Source: Flavobacterium amniphilum
GTDB lineage: Bacteria; Bacteroidota; Bacteroidia; Flavobacteriales; Flavobacteriaceae
NCBI RefSeq assembly: GCF_023634845.1
Contig: NZ_JAMLJL010000005.1
Coordinates: 186,001-250,000 of the forward strand
Reading direction: 5' to 3'
Length of the DNA stretch: 64,000 nucleotides
Below are positions 36,067-44,276 of this stretch, piece by piece. Below the pieces are notes generated by a model. The model was not told the origin of the DNA and made no database searches. It saw only the letters and a program-made list of their open reading frames with translations. Numbering within the stretch: the stretch's first letter is position 1; every line of letters begins with the position of its first letter. The translations under genes were made by a program, and so were the position numbers.

Positions 36067-37314
36067 ATGCTTCTTATAAACGCCTTCCTTCGCTACATTA
36101 ATAACTTCAAGGGATTTTCAAAAGAAATTTGGATACTGACATTAATGACATTCATCAACCGTGCCGGTACGATGGTTTTACCCTTTTTATCCAAATATTT
36201 AAATGAAGACCTGCACTTTGATTTAGATAAAGTGGGTTGGGTTTTGTTTTTCTTTGGTGTCGGATCAATGATAGGCTCCTGGCTGGGAGGCAAATTATCC
36301 GATAAGATTGGGTTTTACAAAATCATGATCTTCAGTTTACTTACAAGTGGTATTTCTTTTTTTATTTTACAGTATATAACCAGTTTCGTCGGATTATGTA
36401 TAGGCATATTTTTGATTATGGTTGTCGCTGATATGTTCAGACCGGCCATGTTTGTTTCACTTGGCGCCTATGCAAAAAAAGAAAACAGAACAAGAGCGCT
36501 AACTTTAGTCCGCCTGGCAATCAACCTTGGTTTCGCGGCTGGTCCTGCCATGGGAGGTTTAATTATTATGAATATTGGTTATAAAGGGCTATTCTGGGTT
36601 GATGGTGCTACCTGTATTTTAGCCATATTGATTTTCTGGTGTTTTGTAAAAGAAAAGAAGCATTCAAAATTTACTGACAAAGAACATCCGGGAGAAGTTT
36701 TAACCCATTCCGTTTTCAAAGATAAAGCCTTTATGGTATTTCTGGCGAGTTGTTGTATCACGGGAATTTTATTCTTCCAGTTATTTACAACACTTCCACT
36801 CTATCATAAAGCACAGTTTAATCTAACCGAATTCCAGACAGGTTTATTAATGATGATGAACGGATTATTGATATTCTTTTTAGAAATGCCATTAGTGAGT
36901 TATGTTGAAAGAAAGCAGTTCAATAAAGTAAATGTGGTAACATTGGGGGCTATTTGCATGACGGCCAGTTTATTTTTATTACTTATCAATCAATGGGTCG
37001 GAATACTAATTATCATGATGCTTTTTATGACATTCGGTGAGATGTTTGCCTTCCCTTTTTCAAATTCATTTGCCATGAGCCGGGCTCCGAAAGGACATGA
37101 AGGCAGATACATGGCCATATTCACCATGAGCTACAGTTTGGCACATATTCTTAGCGGTAAAGTTGGTTTAGAGATTATTCATTACTTTAAAAACTACCAA
37201 GCCAATTGGATTTTTATGGGAACTTTAGGCGTGTTAGGCACATTCCTGGCATTATGGACCTTAAAAATCACCCGGTCAGAAAGTGATTTGGGCGAAATAA
37301 AAGCTAAAATATAA
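36067..37314 (+). CDS. MFS transporter
   Basis: About 415 residues, twelve TM segments. GKLSDKIGFYK in the TM2-TM3 loop is the MFS signature; SNSFAMSRAPKGHEGRYMAI in the second half is typical of drug/metabolite exporters of the DHA1 type. Substrate unknown. ATG 36067 is chosen because a -7 box (TAACTTTG, 36041-36048) sits 18 bp upstream and a TTG reading from 36046 would lie inside it. Ends at its own terminator. Confidence 0.85.
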   Translation: MLLINAFLRYINNFKGFSKEIWILTLMTFINRAGTMVLPFLSKYLNEDLHFDLDKVGWVLFFFGVGSMIGSWLGGKLSDKIGFYKIMIFSLLTSGISFFILQYITSFVGLCIGIFLIMVVADMFRPAMFVSLGAYAKKENRTRALTLVRLAINLGFAAGPAMGGLIIMNIGYKGLFWVDGATCILAILIFWCFVKEKKHSKFTDKEHPGEVLTHSVFKDKAFMVFLASCCITGILFFQLFTTLPLYHKAQFNLTEFQTGLLMMMNGLLIFFLEMPLVSYVERKQFNKVNVVTLGAICMTASLFLLLINQWVGILIIMMLFMTFGEMFAFPFSNSFAMSRAPKGHEGRYMAIFTMSYSLAHILSGKVGLEIIHYFKNYQANWIFMGTLGVLGTFLALWTLKITRSESDLGEIKAKI

Positions 37315-37367
37315 ATTTGGGTATATTTATTTCTGTACTAAAATTTACTCTTAAAATTTTCATAATT

Positions 37368-37391
37368 AAATTCCTGTCTCGGCAGGAATTT
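37368..37391 (+). terminator. Terminator of the MFS gene
   Basis: AAATTCCTG/CAGGAATTT with a 6-nt loop and a T-rich tail, 54 bp past the stop. Confidence 0.82.
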
Positions 37392-37460
37392 TTAATTTTA
37401 GCATGAACTCTCTGTAAAACAGAATCATACTTCCAAAAACTTTTTATCAAACTTAAAATT

Positions 37461-37514
37461 TAGTTAAATAACTATAAAAATAGTTGCGTAACTAAATTTA
37501 TAGTTATAAGTTTG
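37461..37514. promoter_or_regulatory. Phased operator array and promoter of the blaI-like operon
   Basis: Palindromes TAGTTAAATAACTA (37461-37474) and TAGTTGCGTAACTA (37481-37494) are exactly 20 bp apart, with a third half-site TAGTT at 37501. The promoter is embedded: TTG 37484-37486, 20-bp spacer, -7 box TAAGTTTG 37507-37514. BlaI/MecI-type repressors bind inverted repeats that cover the promoter, so autorepression is expected. Confidence 0.75.
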
Positions 37515-37532
37515 TTTTAACAAAATCAGATT

Positions 37533-37892
37533 ATGCAAAAGTTAACCAATAAAGAAGAAGAGATCATGCACATTTTATGGAAACTTAAAAAAGCTTTCGT
37601 AAAAGAAGTTATGGCAGAGATCACAGAAGAGACTCCTCATTACAATACTTTATCTACCATCATCAGAAATCTGGAAGATAAAGGATATGTGGCTCACAAC
37701 GCCTTTGGAAACACCCATCAGTATTATCCGGTGGTTAGCATGGAAGAGTACCGCAAACGGTTTATGAAAACGGCAATTGAAAATTATTTCAACAGTTCGT
37801 ACAAAAATTTAGTTTCATTCTTCGCTGAAGAACAAAAAATTTCGGCTGAGGAATTACGTGAGATTTTGGATATAATCGAACAGAAAAAATAA
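37533..37892 (+). CDS. BlaI/MecI/CopY-family repressor
   Basis: 119-residue winged-helix repressor. MQKLTNKEEEIMHILWKLKK opens as in BlaI; HYNTLSTIIRNLEDKGYVAH is the recognition helix (TVxTxxxRLxxKG-type pattern), and a C-terminal dimerisation helix follows (FFAEEQKISAEELREIL). Regulated proteolysis by the adjacent M56 protein is the family mechanism. The stop codon overlaps the start of the M56 gene by one base. Confidence 0.92.
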   Translation: MQKLTNKEEEIMHILWKLKKAFVKEVMAEITEETPHYNTLSTIIRNLEDKGYVAHNAFGNTHQYYPVVSMEEYRKRFMKTAIENYFNSSYKNLVSFFAEEQKISAEELREILDIIEQKK

Positions 37893-39766
37893 TGGAAGCC
37901 TTTTTCATTTATCTAGTCAAAGCAAGTGCACTCATAGCAGTATACTTCTTAGCATATCATTTATTACTGCGGAAAGAAACATTCTTTACAACAAACCGTT
38001 GGTTTTTATTGGCCGGATTAACCACCTCTGCAGTATTACCATTGTATTTTATTACAAAGACCGTTATAGTAGAACGTCCAAAAGTAGCAATGGAAGATCT
38101 GATTGCGTATTCACAGATGAGCTCAATGACAGCTCCTCCGGAAGAAAGTCTGACAATGGATTGGATTCAGATTGGACTTCTGGCTTATGCACTGATTTCC
38201 TTGCTATATTTTGGAAAAATTTTAGCTAACCTTGCTTCACTTTTCAAATTGCTTTACAAAAAAGAAATTGTAAAGAAAGAACAATTCAGTTTAGTGGATT
38301 TAGATGATAATATTGCACCATTTTCATTCTTTAACTATATCGTTTTCAATTCCAATCATTATACAAAGGAAGAGTTACAAAGCATTTTACTGCATGAAAA
38401 AGTACACAGTCAGGAAAAGCATTCCATAGATGTTATGATTGCCAAGATTTTCTGTATCCTTTTTTGGTTCAACCCATTCATGTGGTTATACAAAAAAGCT
38501 ATCATCCAAAATTTAGAATACATCGCTGATCAGAAAGCCAGTCAGCAAATCGAAGATAAAAAAGTGTACCAGAAAGCACTTTTAAAAGTAGTCACTCATC
38601 AAAACTGCTTGTCAATTACTAATCATTTTTACCAATCATTAATTAAAAAACGAATCGTTATGTTAAACAAAAATCAATCACGAAAAAGAAATTCCTGGAA
38701 GTATGCCTTGATTATTCCAGCCTTGGTAGCATTTATCATGCTGTTCCAAATCCGGGTTGTGGCTCAGGAAAAAGAAATCATTAAAAAGTCACAAGGCGGC
38801 ATCTACATCACTACCAATAAAAATTCAAGTGATGAAGAAATGAAAAGCGATGCCAAAACTGCCAAAGAAAAATTTGGTGTTACTTTAAAGTATTCAAAAG
38901 TGAAACGTAATAAAAAAGGAGAAATTACCGGAATCAAAATTGAGTACAAAGATAAAGACGGCCAACAGGGAATGGCCCAATTTAACAGTGATGAACCTAT
39001 CCAACCTATTTATTTCCATAAAACAGGTGAAAAAATCGGATTTGGAAGACCTAACGAAATTCAGGTTTTCAAAGACAAGAAAAAGAAACACATCAATACA
39101 ATCATTGCCGGCAACGAAGACGAAGACTCAAATTTTGATTTCGATTTTGATTTTGATTTCCCTGACATGAAGGATATGATTGTTGATATTGATATTCCGG
39201 ATGCTCCGGACGGACTTGATGTTCCTGAAGTACCAAACGGAAAAGATGTTCCGGGTGTACCAAAATCTTTCAAAAGAAAAATCGTCATCAAAAAAGACGG
39301 CGAAAATGCACAGCCTGAAGTATATATCAATGGAAAAAAAATGGATATTCCTTTAGCTGATCTTGAAAAAATGGACAAAGATTTCAATGGTAAATTTGAA
39401 TTCAAAGACGGGGAAAACGGTCCTATGATTTTCAAATTCAATGAGGATGAAGTGTTCAAAATGAGCCGTGAAGACATCGAAAGAATCAAAGAAGATGCTA
39501 TGGAAAATTCCAGAATCCATATGAAAAAAATGAAAGAGCATATGGAAAAAATGCGTCCGCAACTTGAGAGAATGAGAGAGATGAAAGAAGATTTCAAATG
39601 GGATTCAAAAAGCGAAGGTGACATGGACAAAGCACGTGAAGAAATGATGAAGGCACGTGAAGAAATGTTAAAAGCCAAAGAAGAGATGATAAAAGCCCGT
39701 GAAGAAATGATGAAAGCTAAAAGCGAACAACAAAAGGCCGAGCAAATTAAAACACGTAAAGCTTAA
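37892..39766 (+). CDS. M56-family (BlaR1-like) membrane metallopeptidase
   Basis: 624 residues. The N-terminal half is the BlaR1/MecR1-type membrane part with about four TM segments; HEKVH at 168-172 is the zinc site, NLEYIADQKA the third ligand, and ALIIPALVAFIMLF a last TM (about 271-284). The family cleaves the partner repressor on signal. The usual beta-lactam-binding domain is absent: the C-terminal 330 residues are charged, with DFDFDFDFD, Pro-rich turns and six near-identical heptads (KAREEMM, KAREEML, KAKEEMI...) at about 579-617. The signal is therefore unknown. Confidence 0.85.
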   Translation: MEAFFIYLVKASALIAVYFLAYHLLLRKETFFTTNRWFLLAGLTTSAVLPLYFITKTVIVERPKVAMEDLIAYSQMSSMTAPPEESLTMDWIQIGLLAYALISLLYFGKILANLASLFKLLYKKEIVKKEQFSLVDLDDNIAPFSFFNYIVFNSNHYTKEELQSILLHEKVHSQEKHSIDVMIAKIFCILFWFNPFMWLYKKAIIQNLEYIADQKASQQIEDKKVYQKALLKVVTHQNCLSITNHFYQSLIKKRIVMLNKNQSRKRNSWKYALIIPALVAFIMLFQIRVVAQEKEIIKKSQGGIYITTNKNSSDEEMKSDAKTAKEKFGVTLKYSKVKRNKKGEITGIKIEYKDKDGQQGMAQFNSDEPIQPIYFHKTGEKIGFGRPNEIQVFKDKKKKHINTIIAGNEDEDSNFDFDFDFDFPDMKDMIVDIDIPDAPDGLDVPEVPNGKDVPGVPKSFKRKIVIKKDGENAQPEVYINGKKMDIPLADLEKMDKDFNGKFEFKDGENGPMIFKFNEDEVFKMSREDIERIKEDAMENSRIHMKKMKEHMEKMRPQLERMREMKEDFKWDSKSEGDMDKAREEMMKAREEMLKAKEEMIKAREEMMKAKSEQQKAEQIKTRKA

Positions 39767-39772
39767 TACATA

Positions 39773-39796
39773 AAAGACTGCCACAAGGCAGTCTTT
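39773..39796 (+). terminator. Terminator of the blaI-M56 operon
   Basis: AAAGACTGCC/GGCAGTCTTT, 4-nt loop, then CTTTTTTAT. Confidence 0.9.
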
Positions 39797-39806
39797 CTTT
39801 TTTATA

Positions 39807-39814
39807 TATATTTG
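39807..39814 (+). promoter_or_regulatory. -7 box of the 48-codon gene (TATATTTG)
   Basis: Perfect TAnnTTTG, 12 bp before the ATG at 39827; supports that the small reading frame is expressed. Confidence 0.6.
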
Positions 39815-39826
39815 CAAAAAAAAGTT

Positions 39827-39973
39827 ATGTATAAAATTTTAGCAAAACTAAACAAGATAATCTTACCCAGCTTCACAAAACAACAACTGGATCCTGCAAA
39901 AGCAAAAAAATGGCAATTGGCAATATTGGGATGGCGCTATTACGTAACAACAAGAGCTTTATCTAGTAAGTAA
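39827..39973 (+). CDS. 48-residue basic protein (annotated SsrA-binding-like in relatives)
   Basis: Short gene MYKILAKLNKIILPSFTKQQ, ending TTRALSSK. From memory, Flavobacteria carry a small protein of this pattern (AKLNK...LPSFTKQ.LD.AKA...GWRYYVTTRAL) that is often labelled SsrA-binding protein, though it is far too short for SmpB. It has a perfect -7 box and a conserved-looking composition, and its last 11 bp overlap the 3' end of apt on the other strand. Confidence 0.7.
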   Translation: MYKILAKLNKIILPSFTKQQLDPAKAKKWQLAILGWRYYVTTRALSSK

Positions 39974-40475
39974 CCGCTGCAAAGATTTCATTTTCTTTGA
40001 TTTTTTCCCTTCCGTTCAGGAAAGAAAGTTCAATAAGGAAATTACATTGCACAATCTCCCCTCCCAACCTTTCAACCAATTCGCAGACCGCCTTAGCCGT
40101 TCCTCCAGTTGCCAGTACGTCATCGTGAATTAGTACTTTATCTCCTTTTTTAATAGCATCCGTATGAATTTCCAGCGTATCCTGACCATATTCCAATTCG
40201 TATGTAGCCGAAATGGTCTCATAGGGTAATTTATTAGGTTTGCGTACCGGAATAAAACCGGCATCCAGTTTTTGGGCCAATAACGTCCCAAAGAAAAACC
40301 CTCTAGACTCGACTCCAACCACCTTGTCAATTTGCTTATCTTTTAAAGTTGACAACAGGGTTTCGGTCATTTTTTCCCGGGCTTCTGCATTTAAAAGCAA
40401 AGGAGTGATGTCTTTGAATAAAATTCCTTCTTTTGGAAAGTCCTGTATATCACGGAAATACTGTTCTAAATTCAT
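39963..40475 (-). CDS. apt: Adenine phosphoribosyltransferase
   Basis: Salvages adenine with PRPP to AMP; cytoplasmic. 170 residues, full length. IQDFPKEGILFKDITPLL is the Apt opening (about 10-27), VVGVESRGFFFG the phosphate loop, and KVLIHDDVLATGGTAKA the PRPP-binding motif (about 113-129). Start ATG 40475. The 3' end overlaps the 48-codon gene on the other strand by 11 bp. Confidence 0.96.
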   Translation of the reverse strand: MNLEQYFRDIQDFPKEGILFKDITPLLLNAEAREKMTETLLSTLKDKQIDKVVGVESRGFFFGTLLAQKLDAGFIPVRKPNKLPYETISATYELEYGQDTLEIHTDAIKKGDKVLIHDDVLATGGTAKAVCELVERLGGEIVQCNFLIELSFLNGREKIKENEIFAAVTY

Positions 40476-40502
40476 TTTTATTTAATTTTTTAAAAAATAT
40501 CC

Positions 40503-40533
40503 TTTGCAAGTTACACATTTGTTTCTATATTTG
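40503..40533 (+). promoter_or_regulatory. Promoter of tRNA-Arg
   Basis: TTTG (40503-40506), 19-bp spacer, TATATTTG (40526-40533): a textbook Bacteroidetes promoter. The mature tRNA starts 45 bp after the -7 box. Confidence 0.75.
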
Positions 40534-40577
40534 CACCCGCTAACAAGGTAATACAGCAATGTATTTCTGAAGCAAAC

Positions 40578-40651
40578 GGCCTCGTGGCGCAACTGAATAG
40601 CGCATCTGATTACGGCTCAGAAGGTTACAGGTTTGAATCCTGTCGAGGTCA
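40578..40651 (+). tRNA. tRNA-Arg (anticodon ACG)
   Basis: Folds as a cloverleaf: acceptor GGCCTCG/CGAGGTC (one G-T pair), anticodon stem TCTGA/TCAGA around loop TTACGGC (anticodon ACG, to be edited to ICG), T arm ACAGG/CCTGT with loop TTTGAAT, and discriminator A at 40651. CCA is not encoded. Followed at once by a terminator. Single gene; no integrase or duplicated 3' end nearby. Confidence 0.95.
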
Positions 40652-40652
40652 C

Positions 40653-40678
40653 AAAAGCCCACCAAACGGTGGGCTTTT
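40653..40678 (+). terminator. Terminator of tRNA-Arg
   Basis: AAAAGCCCACC/GGTGGGCTTTT with a 4-nt loop and T-rich tail, one base after the tRNA discriminator-C. Confidence 0.92.
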
Positions 40679-40729
40679 TAATTTCTCCTAAATTCCTTTC
40701 CATCAAATTTTATTTATCTGATTTTTAGC

Positions 40730-40737
40730 TATATTTG
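40730..40737 (+). promoter_or_regulatory. -7 box of the histidine-kinase gene (TATATTTG)
   Basis: Perfect TAnnTTTG, 19 bp before the GTG start at 40757. Confidence 0.6.
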
Positions 40738-40756
40738 CCAGCTAAACAAATTTAAA

Positions 40757-43138
40757 GTGAGTCTCGAAAAGAAAATAACAACTCTTATCAGTTGGTTTTT
40801 GTCTCGTCCGAAAACTTCGGGATTCATTGTATTTATCTCGTTCCTGTCCATTTTAAGTCTCAGTATTTTTTTCCGTTATCAAATATCCGAAGAGAATCAA
40901 AAGCACGAAATGAGCAACATCCTGAATGTTGTCAAAAAAAACCTGGAACAAAGCTTAAAAAACAATTACGCAGCCGTAATTACACTCGCTTTATCAATTA
41001 ATGATTCCGGGGAACCTAAAAATTTTGAAGAAATAGCCGAAAACTTAGTCAGCAGTTACGACAACATTAATGCCGTACAGTTAGTTCCCGGCGGTGTCAT
41101 CAAATACACATACCCTTTAAAAGGCAATGAAGCGGCAACCAATTTTGACATACTGCACCACCCGCTTCACCGCAAAGCCGCATTAAAAGCCATTCAGACC
41201 AAATCGATGTATTTTTCAGGGCCGGTTGAACTCAAACAGGGCGGACTCGGAGTTGTGGGCCGTCTACCGATTTTCAAAAAAGGGAAATTCTGGGGATTTT
41301 CTGCCGTAATCGTAAAATTTGATACGTTTATCAAATCAACCGGTATCAGTTCCTTCAAAAGCGATAAATATTATTTCCAGCTATCCAAAATCAATCCGGT
41401 AACGGGTAAAAAAGAATTTTTCCTTGATGATAAATCTGATTTCAGTGATAAAACATTCAAAGTTGTTGATATTCCGGAAGGCGACTGGAAATTATACATT
41501 GTCTCCAGAAGCAAATCACATCAGACCGAATTCATCCCACTTTTTACTTTTGCTTTTTTATTAAGTCTTCTTTCAGGCTTATTCGCCAATACTTTATTAA
41601 AAAAACCGGCTGAATTACAGCAATTGGTAAACATTCAGACCGAAAAACTGACGCAAAGTGAATTCCTTTTCAAATCGATATTCGAGCATGCCGGCTTGGG
41701 AATCATCCATACCAATTCGGCTACCGGGGATTTTATCGACATGAATGATAAATTTTGTGAACTCATCGGCTACAGCCATGAGGAACTCAAAAAAATGAAT
41801 TTCATGATGATTACCCATCCCGATGATCTGGAAGGTGATCTTGAAAACATGAACAAACTCCGCAACGGTGAAATTGATCAGTTCTCGATGGAGAAAAGAT
41901 ACTTCCACAAAAGCGGAAAAATAATCTGGGCACGCATTACCATTTCTCCTTTATGGGAACAAAATAAAAATTCAAACAGTCACATTGCCATTATTGAAGA
42001 TATTTCGAAAAGGAAAGAAACCGAAAAGGAAATACTGGAATCCAAACAGAAAATCAACGATATTATCGACAGTATTGACGGTGTCGTTTGGGAAGGAAAT
42101 TCAAATGATCCCGGCGTAAGCTTTGTAAGTAAAAAATCGATGGATATTTTAGGGTACACCCCTGAAGAATGGATTGCCGATGAAATGTTCTGGCGTAAAA
42201 TCATCCATCCGGAAGACCGTGACTGGGTTATTGACTACAGCAATCAGTGCGCGCGTGACAAAACGCCTTTCGATTTTGAATACAGAATGATCCACAAAAA
42301 CGGAAACACCGTTTGGGTACGTGACATTGTGAGTGTTTACCACGAAGAAAAAACCACCACAAGATTCCGTGGTATCTTAATTGACATTACCCGTTCAAAA
42401 CAATTTGAAATCGACCTGAACAATTCGTTAAAGCTCGTTACCGAACAAAACAAACGACTCCTGAATTTTTCACACATCGTATCGCACAACCTGCGTTCAC
42501 ACACCAGCAACATTGAATCTTTGATTAATCTTATCGAAACCAGTGACGATGAAGACGAACGTAATGAAATGATGGGACTGTTGAAATCGGTTTCAGAGAC
42601 TTTGAGCCAGACTATGGATAACCTGAATGACGTTGTATCCATCCAGACCAATATTGATCAGGTAGTCGAACATCTCAACCTGAATCATTATATCAATAAA
42701 ACACTCGAGGTATTACACAACCAGATCAGTAAAACGGAGGCAATCATTATAAATTCTATCCCTGACAGTTCTATGGTGTATTTCAATCCGGCCTATCTGG
42801 AAAGTGTATTGCTTAATTTCATTTCAAATTCCATCCGTTATAAACATCCGAACAGAAAACCTGAAATTAAATTGCATTCGTATACTGAAAACAATTATCT
42901 TGTGCTGGAAATTTCTGACAATGGCATCGGTATCGATTTGAAGCGAAACGGAAAAAAATTATTCGGTTTGTACAAAACGTTTACCAGTAATATCGAATCA
43001 CGCGGAATTGGGCTTTTCATTACCAAAAACCAAGTGGATGCCATGAAAGGTAAAATTGAAGTTGAGAGCAAACTAAACGAAGGAACAACATTCAAAATTT
43101 ATTTTAATAATGCGGCAAAAGAGGATATACATCATTGA
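40757..43138 (+). CDS. Sensor histidine kinase (CHASE-PAS-PAS-HATPase)
   Basis: 793 residues, inner membrane. Starts with GTG. TM1 at about 20-38 and TM2 at about 258-280 enclose a periplasmic CHASE-type sensor domain (VQLVPGGVIKYTYPLKGN, GLGVVGRLPIF). Then PAS domains at about 305-420 and 430-545, the phospho-His region FSHIVSHNLRSHTSNI near 571-586, N-box LLNFISNSIRY, G1 DNGIGID and RGIGLFITKNQV. No attached receiver. The 3' end overlaps the receiver gene by 29 bp. The ligand is unknown; CHASE domains bind small molecules. Confidence 0.9.
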   Translation: MSLEKKITTLISWFLSRPKTSGFIVFISFLSILSLSIFFRYQISEENQKHEMSNILNVVKKNLEQSLKNNYAAVITLALSINDSGEPKNFEEIAENLVSSYDNINAVQLVPGGVIKYTYPLKGNEAATNFDILHHPLHRKAALKAIQTKSMYFSGPVELKQGGLGVVGRLPIFKKGKFWGFSAVIVKFDTFIKSTGISSFKSDKYYFQLSKINPVTGKKEFFLDDKSDFSDKTFKVVDIPEGDWKLYIVSRSKSHQTEFIPLFTFAFLLSLLSGLFANTLLKKPAELQQLVNIQTEKLTQSEFLFKSIFEHAGLGIIHTNSATGDFIDMNDKFCELIGYSHEELKKMNFMMITHPDDLEGDLENMNKLRNGEIDQFSMEKRYFHKSGKIIWARITISPLWEQNKNSNSHIAIIEDISKRKETEKEILESKQKINDIIDSIDGVVWEGNSNDPGVSFVSKKSMDILGYTPEEWIADEMFWRKIIHPEDRDWVIDYSNQCARDKTPFDFEYRMIHKNGNTVWVRDIVSVYHEEKTTTRFRGILIDITRSKQFEIDLNNSLKLVTEQNKRLLNFSHIVSHNLRSHTSNIESLINLIETSDDEDERNEMMGLLKSVSETLSQTMDNLNDVVSIQTNIDQVVEHLNLNHYINKTLEVLHNQISKTEAIIINSIPDSSMVYFNPAYLESVLLNFISNSIRYKHPNRKPEIKLHSYTENNYLVLEISDNGIGIDLKRNGKKLFGLYKTFTSNIESRGIGLFITKNQVDAMKGKIEVESKLNEGTTFKIYFNNAAKEDIHH

Positions 43139-43493
43139 TGATGACCCTATTTACAAATTGGTGACCAATAAACTCATTAAAAAGATCGAACTTTTTAGTG
43201 AAACTAAGGAATTTGCCAATGGAAGCGAAGCATTAAATTATTTTGAATCTACCACCGATTTCCCCGATATCCTCCTGCTCGATCTGGAAATGCCCGAAAT
43301 GGACGGCTGGGAATTCCTGGATGAGTTTTGCCAACTCAAGAAAGACATGAACAAATGCAGTACCATTTACATTGCCAGTTCCTCCATTGCTTCAGAAGAT
43401 AAGATCAAAGCAAAAAAATACAAATGCGTCAAAGACTTTTTGAGCAAACCCATTAATTTAGATAAATTAGAAAAGATAGCCGCACAGGATTAG
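43110..43493 (+). CDS. Single-domain response regulator (CheY-like receiver)
   Basis: 127 residues, receiver only. Acidic pocket YIIDDDP, phospho-acceptor Asp in LLLDLEMPEMDGW (about residue 56), switch Ser in YIASSSIAS and Lys in FLSKPI. The output is unknown: no DNA-binding domain. Its ATG lies 29 bp inside the kinase gene in another frame, so the two form a coupled pair. Confidence 0.93.
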   Translation: MRQKRIYIIDDDPIYKLVTNKLIKKIELFSETKEFANGSEALNYFESTTDFPDILLLDLEMPEMDGWEFLDEFCQLKKDMNKCSTIYIASSSIASEDKIKAKKYKCVKDFLSKPINLDKLEKIAAQD

Positions 43494-43495
43494 TG

Positions 43496-43503
43496 TATAT
43501 TTG
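43496..43503 (+). promoter_or_regulatory. -7 box of the pentapeptide-repeat gene (TATATTTG)
   Basis: Perfect TAnnTTTG between the receiver stop and the ATG at 43519; suggests a separate promoter for the next gene. Confidence 0.55.
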
Positions 43504-43518
43504 CATTAAATTTTTTCT

Positions 43519-44091
43519 ATGGCCTCTGAATTTATCTACGACAAAGAATACAACAACATAGCTTATTCCAAATACGAAATCAACCACAATGAATACGAGA
43601 ACTGTATTTTCAACCATTGTGATTTCACCGAAGCTACTTTTACAGGTGCAACATTTGTTGACTGTACTTTCAACCATTGTAATTTTAAAGAATCCAAAAT
43701 AGGACACGTAGGTTTACGCGGCATCCAGTTCAATGACTGCAATTTTACAGGCGTCAACTTTGCCATGACTGACCAGAAGATTTACGAATTCCATTTCACC
43801 AACTGTCTGCTGGATTATTCCATGTTTTACAAACTGAAATTGAAACGCATGCAGTTTACCAATTGCAGTATGGTTTCGGTAGATTTTATGGAAAGTGACC
43901 TGACCGAAGCCTTATTTGACAACTGCAATTTACGTCTGGCTGTTTTTTCGGATACAAATTTAACCAAGACCGATTTTTACACCAGCCAGAATTTTTCGAT
44001 CCATCCGGTGAAAAACAAAATCAAAAAGGCCATTTTCTCGAATGAAAATGTAAAAGGGTTACTGGAGCATTTTGAAGTGATTATTAAATAG
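43519..44091 (+). CDS. Pentapeptide-repeat protein (Qnr/McbG-like architecture)
   Basis: 190 residues with A(D/N)LxF-type pentapeptides from about residue 25 to 160 (CDFTEATFTGATFVDCTFNH, CNFTGVNF, CSMVSVDFMESDLTEALF), predicting a right-handed beta-helix. Length and the C-terminal block SIHPVKNKIKKAIFS...LLEHFEVIIK resemble the ends of DNA-gyrase-protecting Qnr proteins. Function is not provable; Qnr-like activity is one option. It follows the receiver by 25 bp. Confidence 0.82.
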   Translation: MASEFIYDKEYNNIAYSKYEINHNEYENCIFNHCDFTEATFTGATFVDCTFNHCNFKESKIGHVGLRGIQFNDCNFTGVNFAMTDQKIYEFHFTNCLLDYSMFYKLKLKRMQFTNCSMVSVDFMESDLTEALFDNCNLRLAVFSDTNLTKTDFYTSQNFSIHPVKNKIKKAIFSNENVKGLLEHFEVIIK

Positions 44092-44125
44092 AGTTATGAG
44101 TTATAAGTTATGAGTTATGAGTTGA
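44091..44125. repeat. GAGTTAT direct repeats
   Basis: Four imperfect copies of GAGTTAT(AAGTTAT) in tandem directly after the pentapeptide gene; the same word recurs near 63041-63054 and 63150-63176. Possibly simple slippage. Confidence 0.5.
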
Positions 44126-44139
44126 AGGAATAACAAAAC

Positions 44140-44217
44140 TGTGGCAAAAAGGTTTTCAAAAACGAAATTGCCACAAAAGTTGTGGCAAAAAGAAAATTAA
44201 AAATGAAATTGCCACAA
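44140..44217. repeat. Double-hairpin repeat, TGTGGCAA family, copy 1
   Basis: Two hairpins in a row, each bounded by TGTGGCAA and TTGCCACA (44140-44175 and 44180-44217). Reverse-complement orientation compared with copies at 48702-48778 and 54996-55072; a half copy lies at 63292-63327. Confidence 0.85.
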
Positions 44218-44241
44218 CATTTTTCAATCAAAAGAATAAAA

Positions 44242-44267
44242 AAATCCGGAGTTGAAGCTCCGGATTT
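44242..44267 (-). terminator. Terminator of the amidase operon
   Basis: AAATCCGGAG/CTCCGGATTT with a 6-nt loop and T tract, right after the stop of the minus-strand gene. Confidence 0.9.
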
Positions 44268-44276
44268 TTATTTCAA

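Noticed and set aside
39061..39678. 205-codon minus-strand frame opposite the M56 gene
   Set aside because: Ser/Phe-rich shadow of the acidic coiled-coil region of the real gene.
40578..40651. tRNA-Arg as an integration site of an island
   Set aside because: No integrase, no repeated tRNA 3' end and ordinary genes on both sides.
44091..44125. GAGTTAT repeats as an origin or iteron region
   Set aside because: Short, imperfect and recurring at other repeat-rich gaps; no replication gene or DnaA-box cluster nearby.
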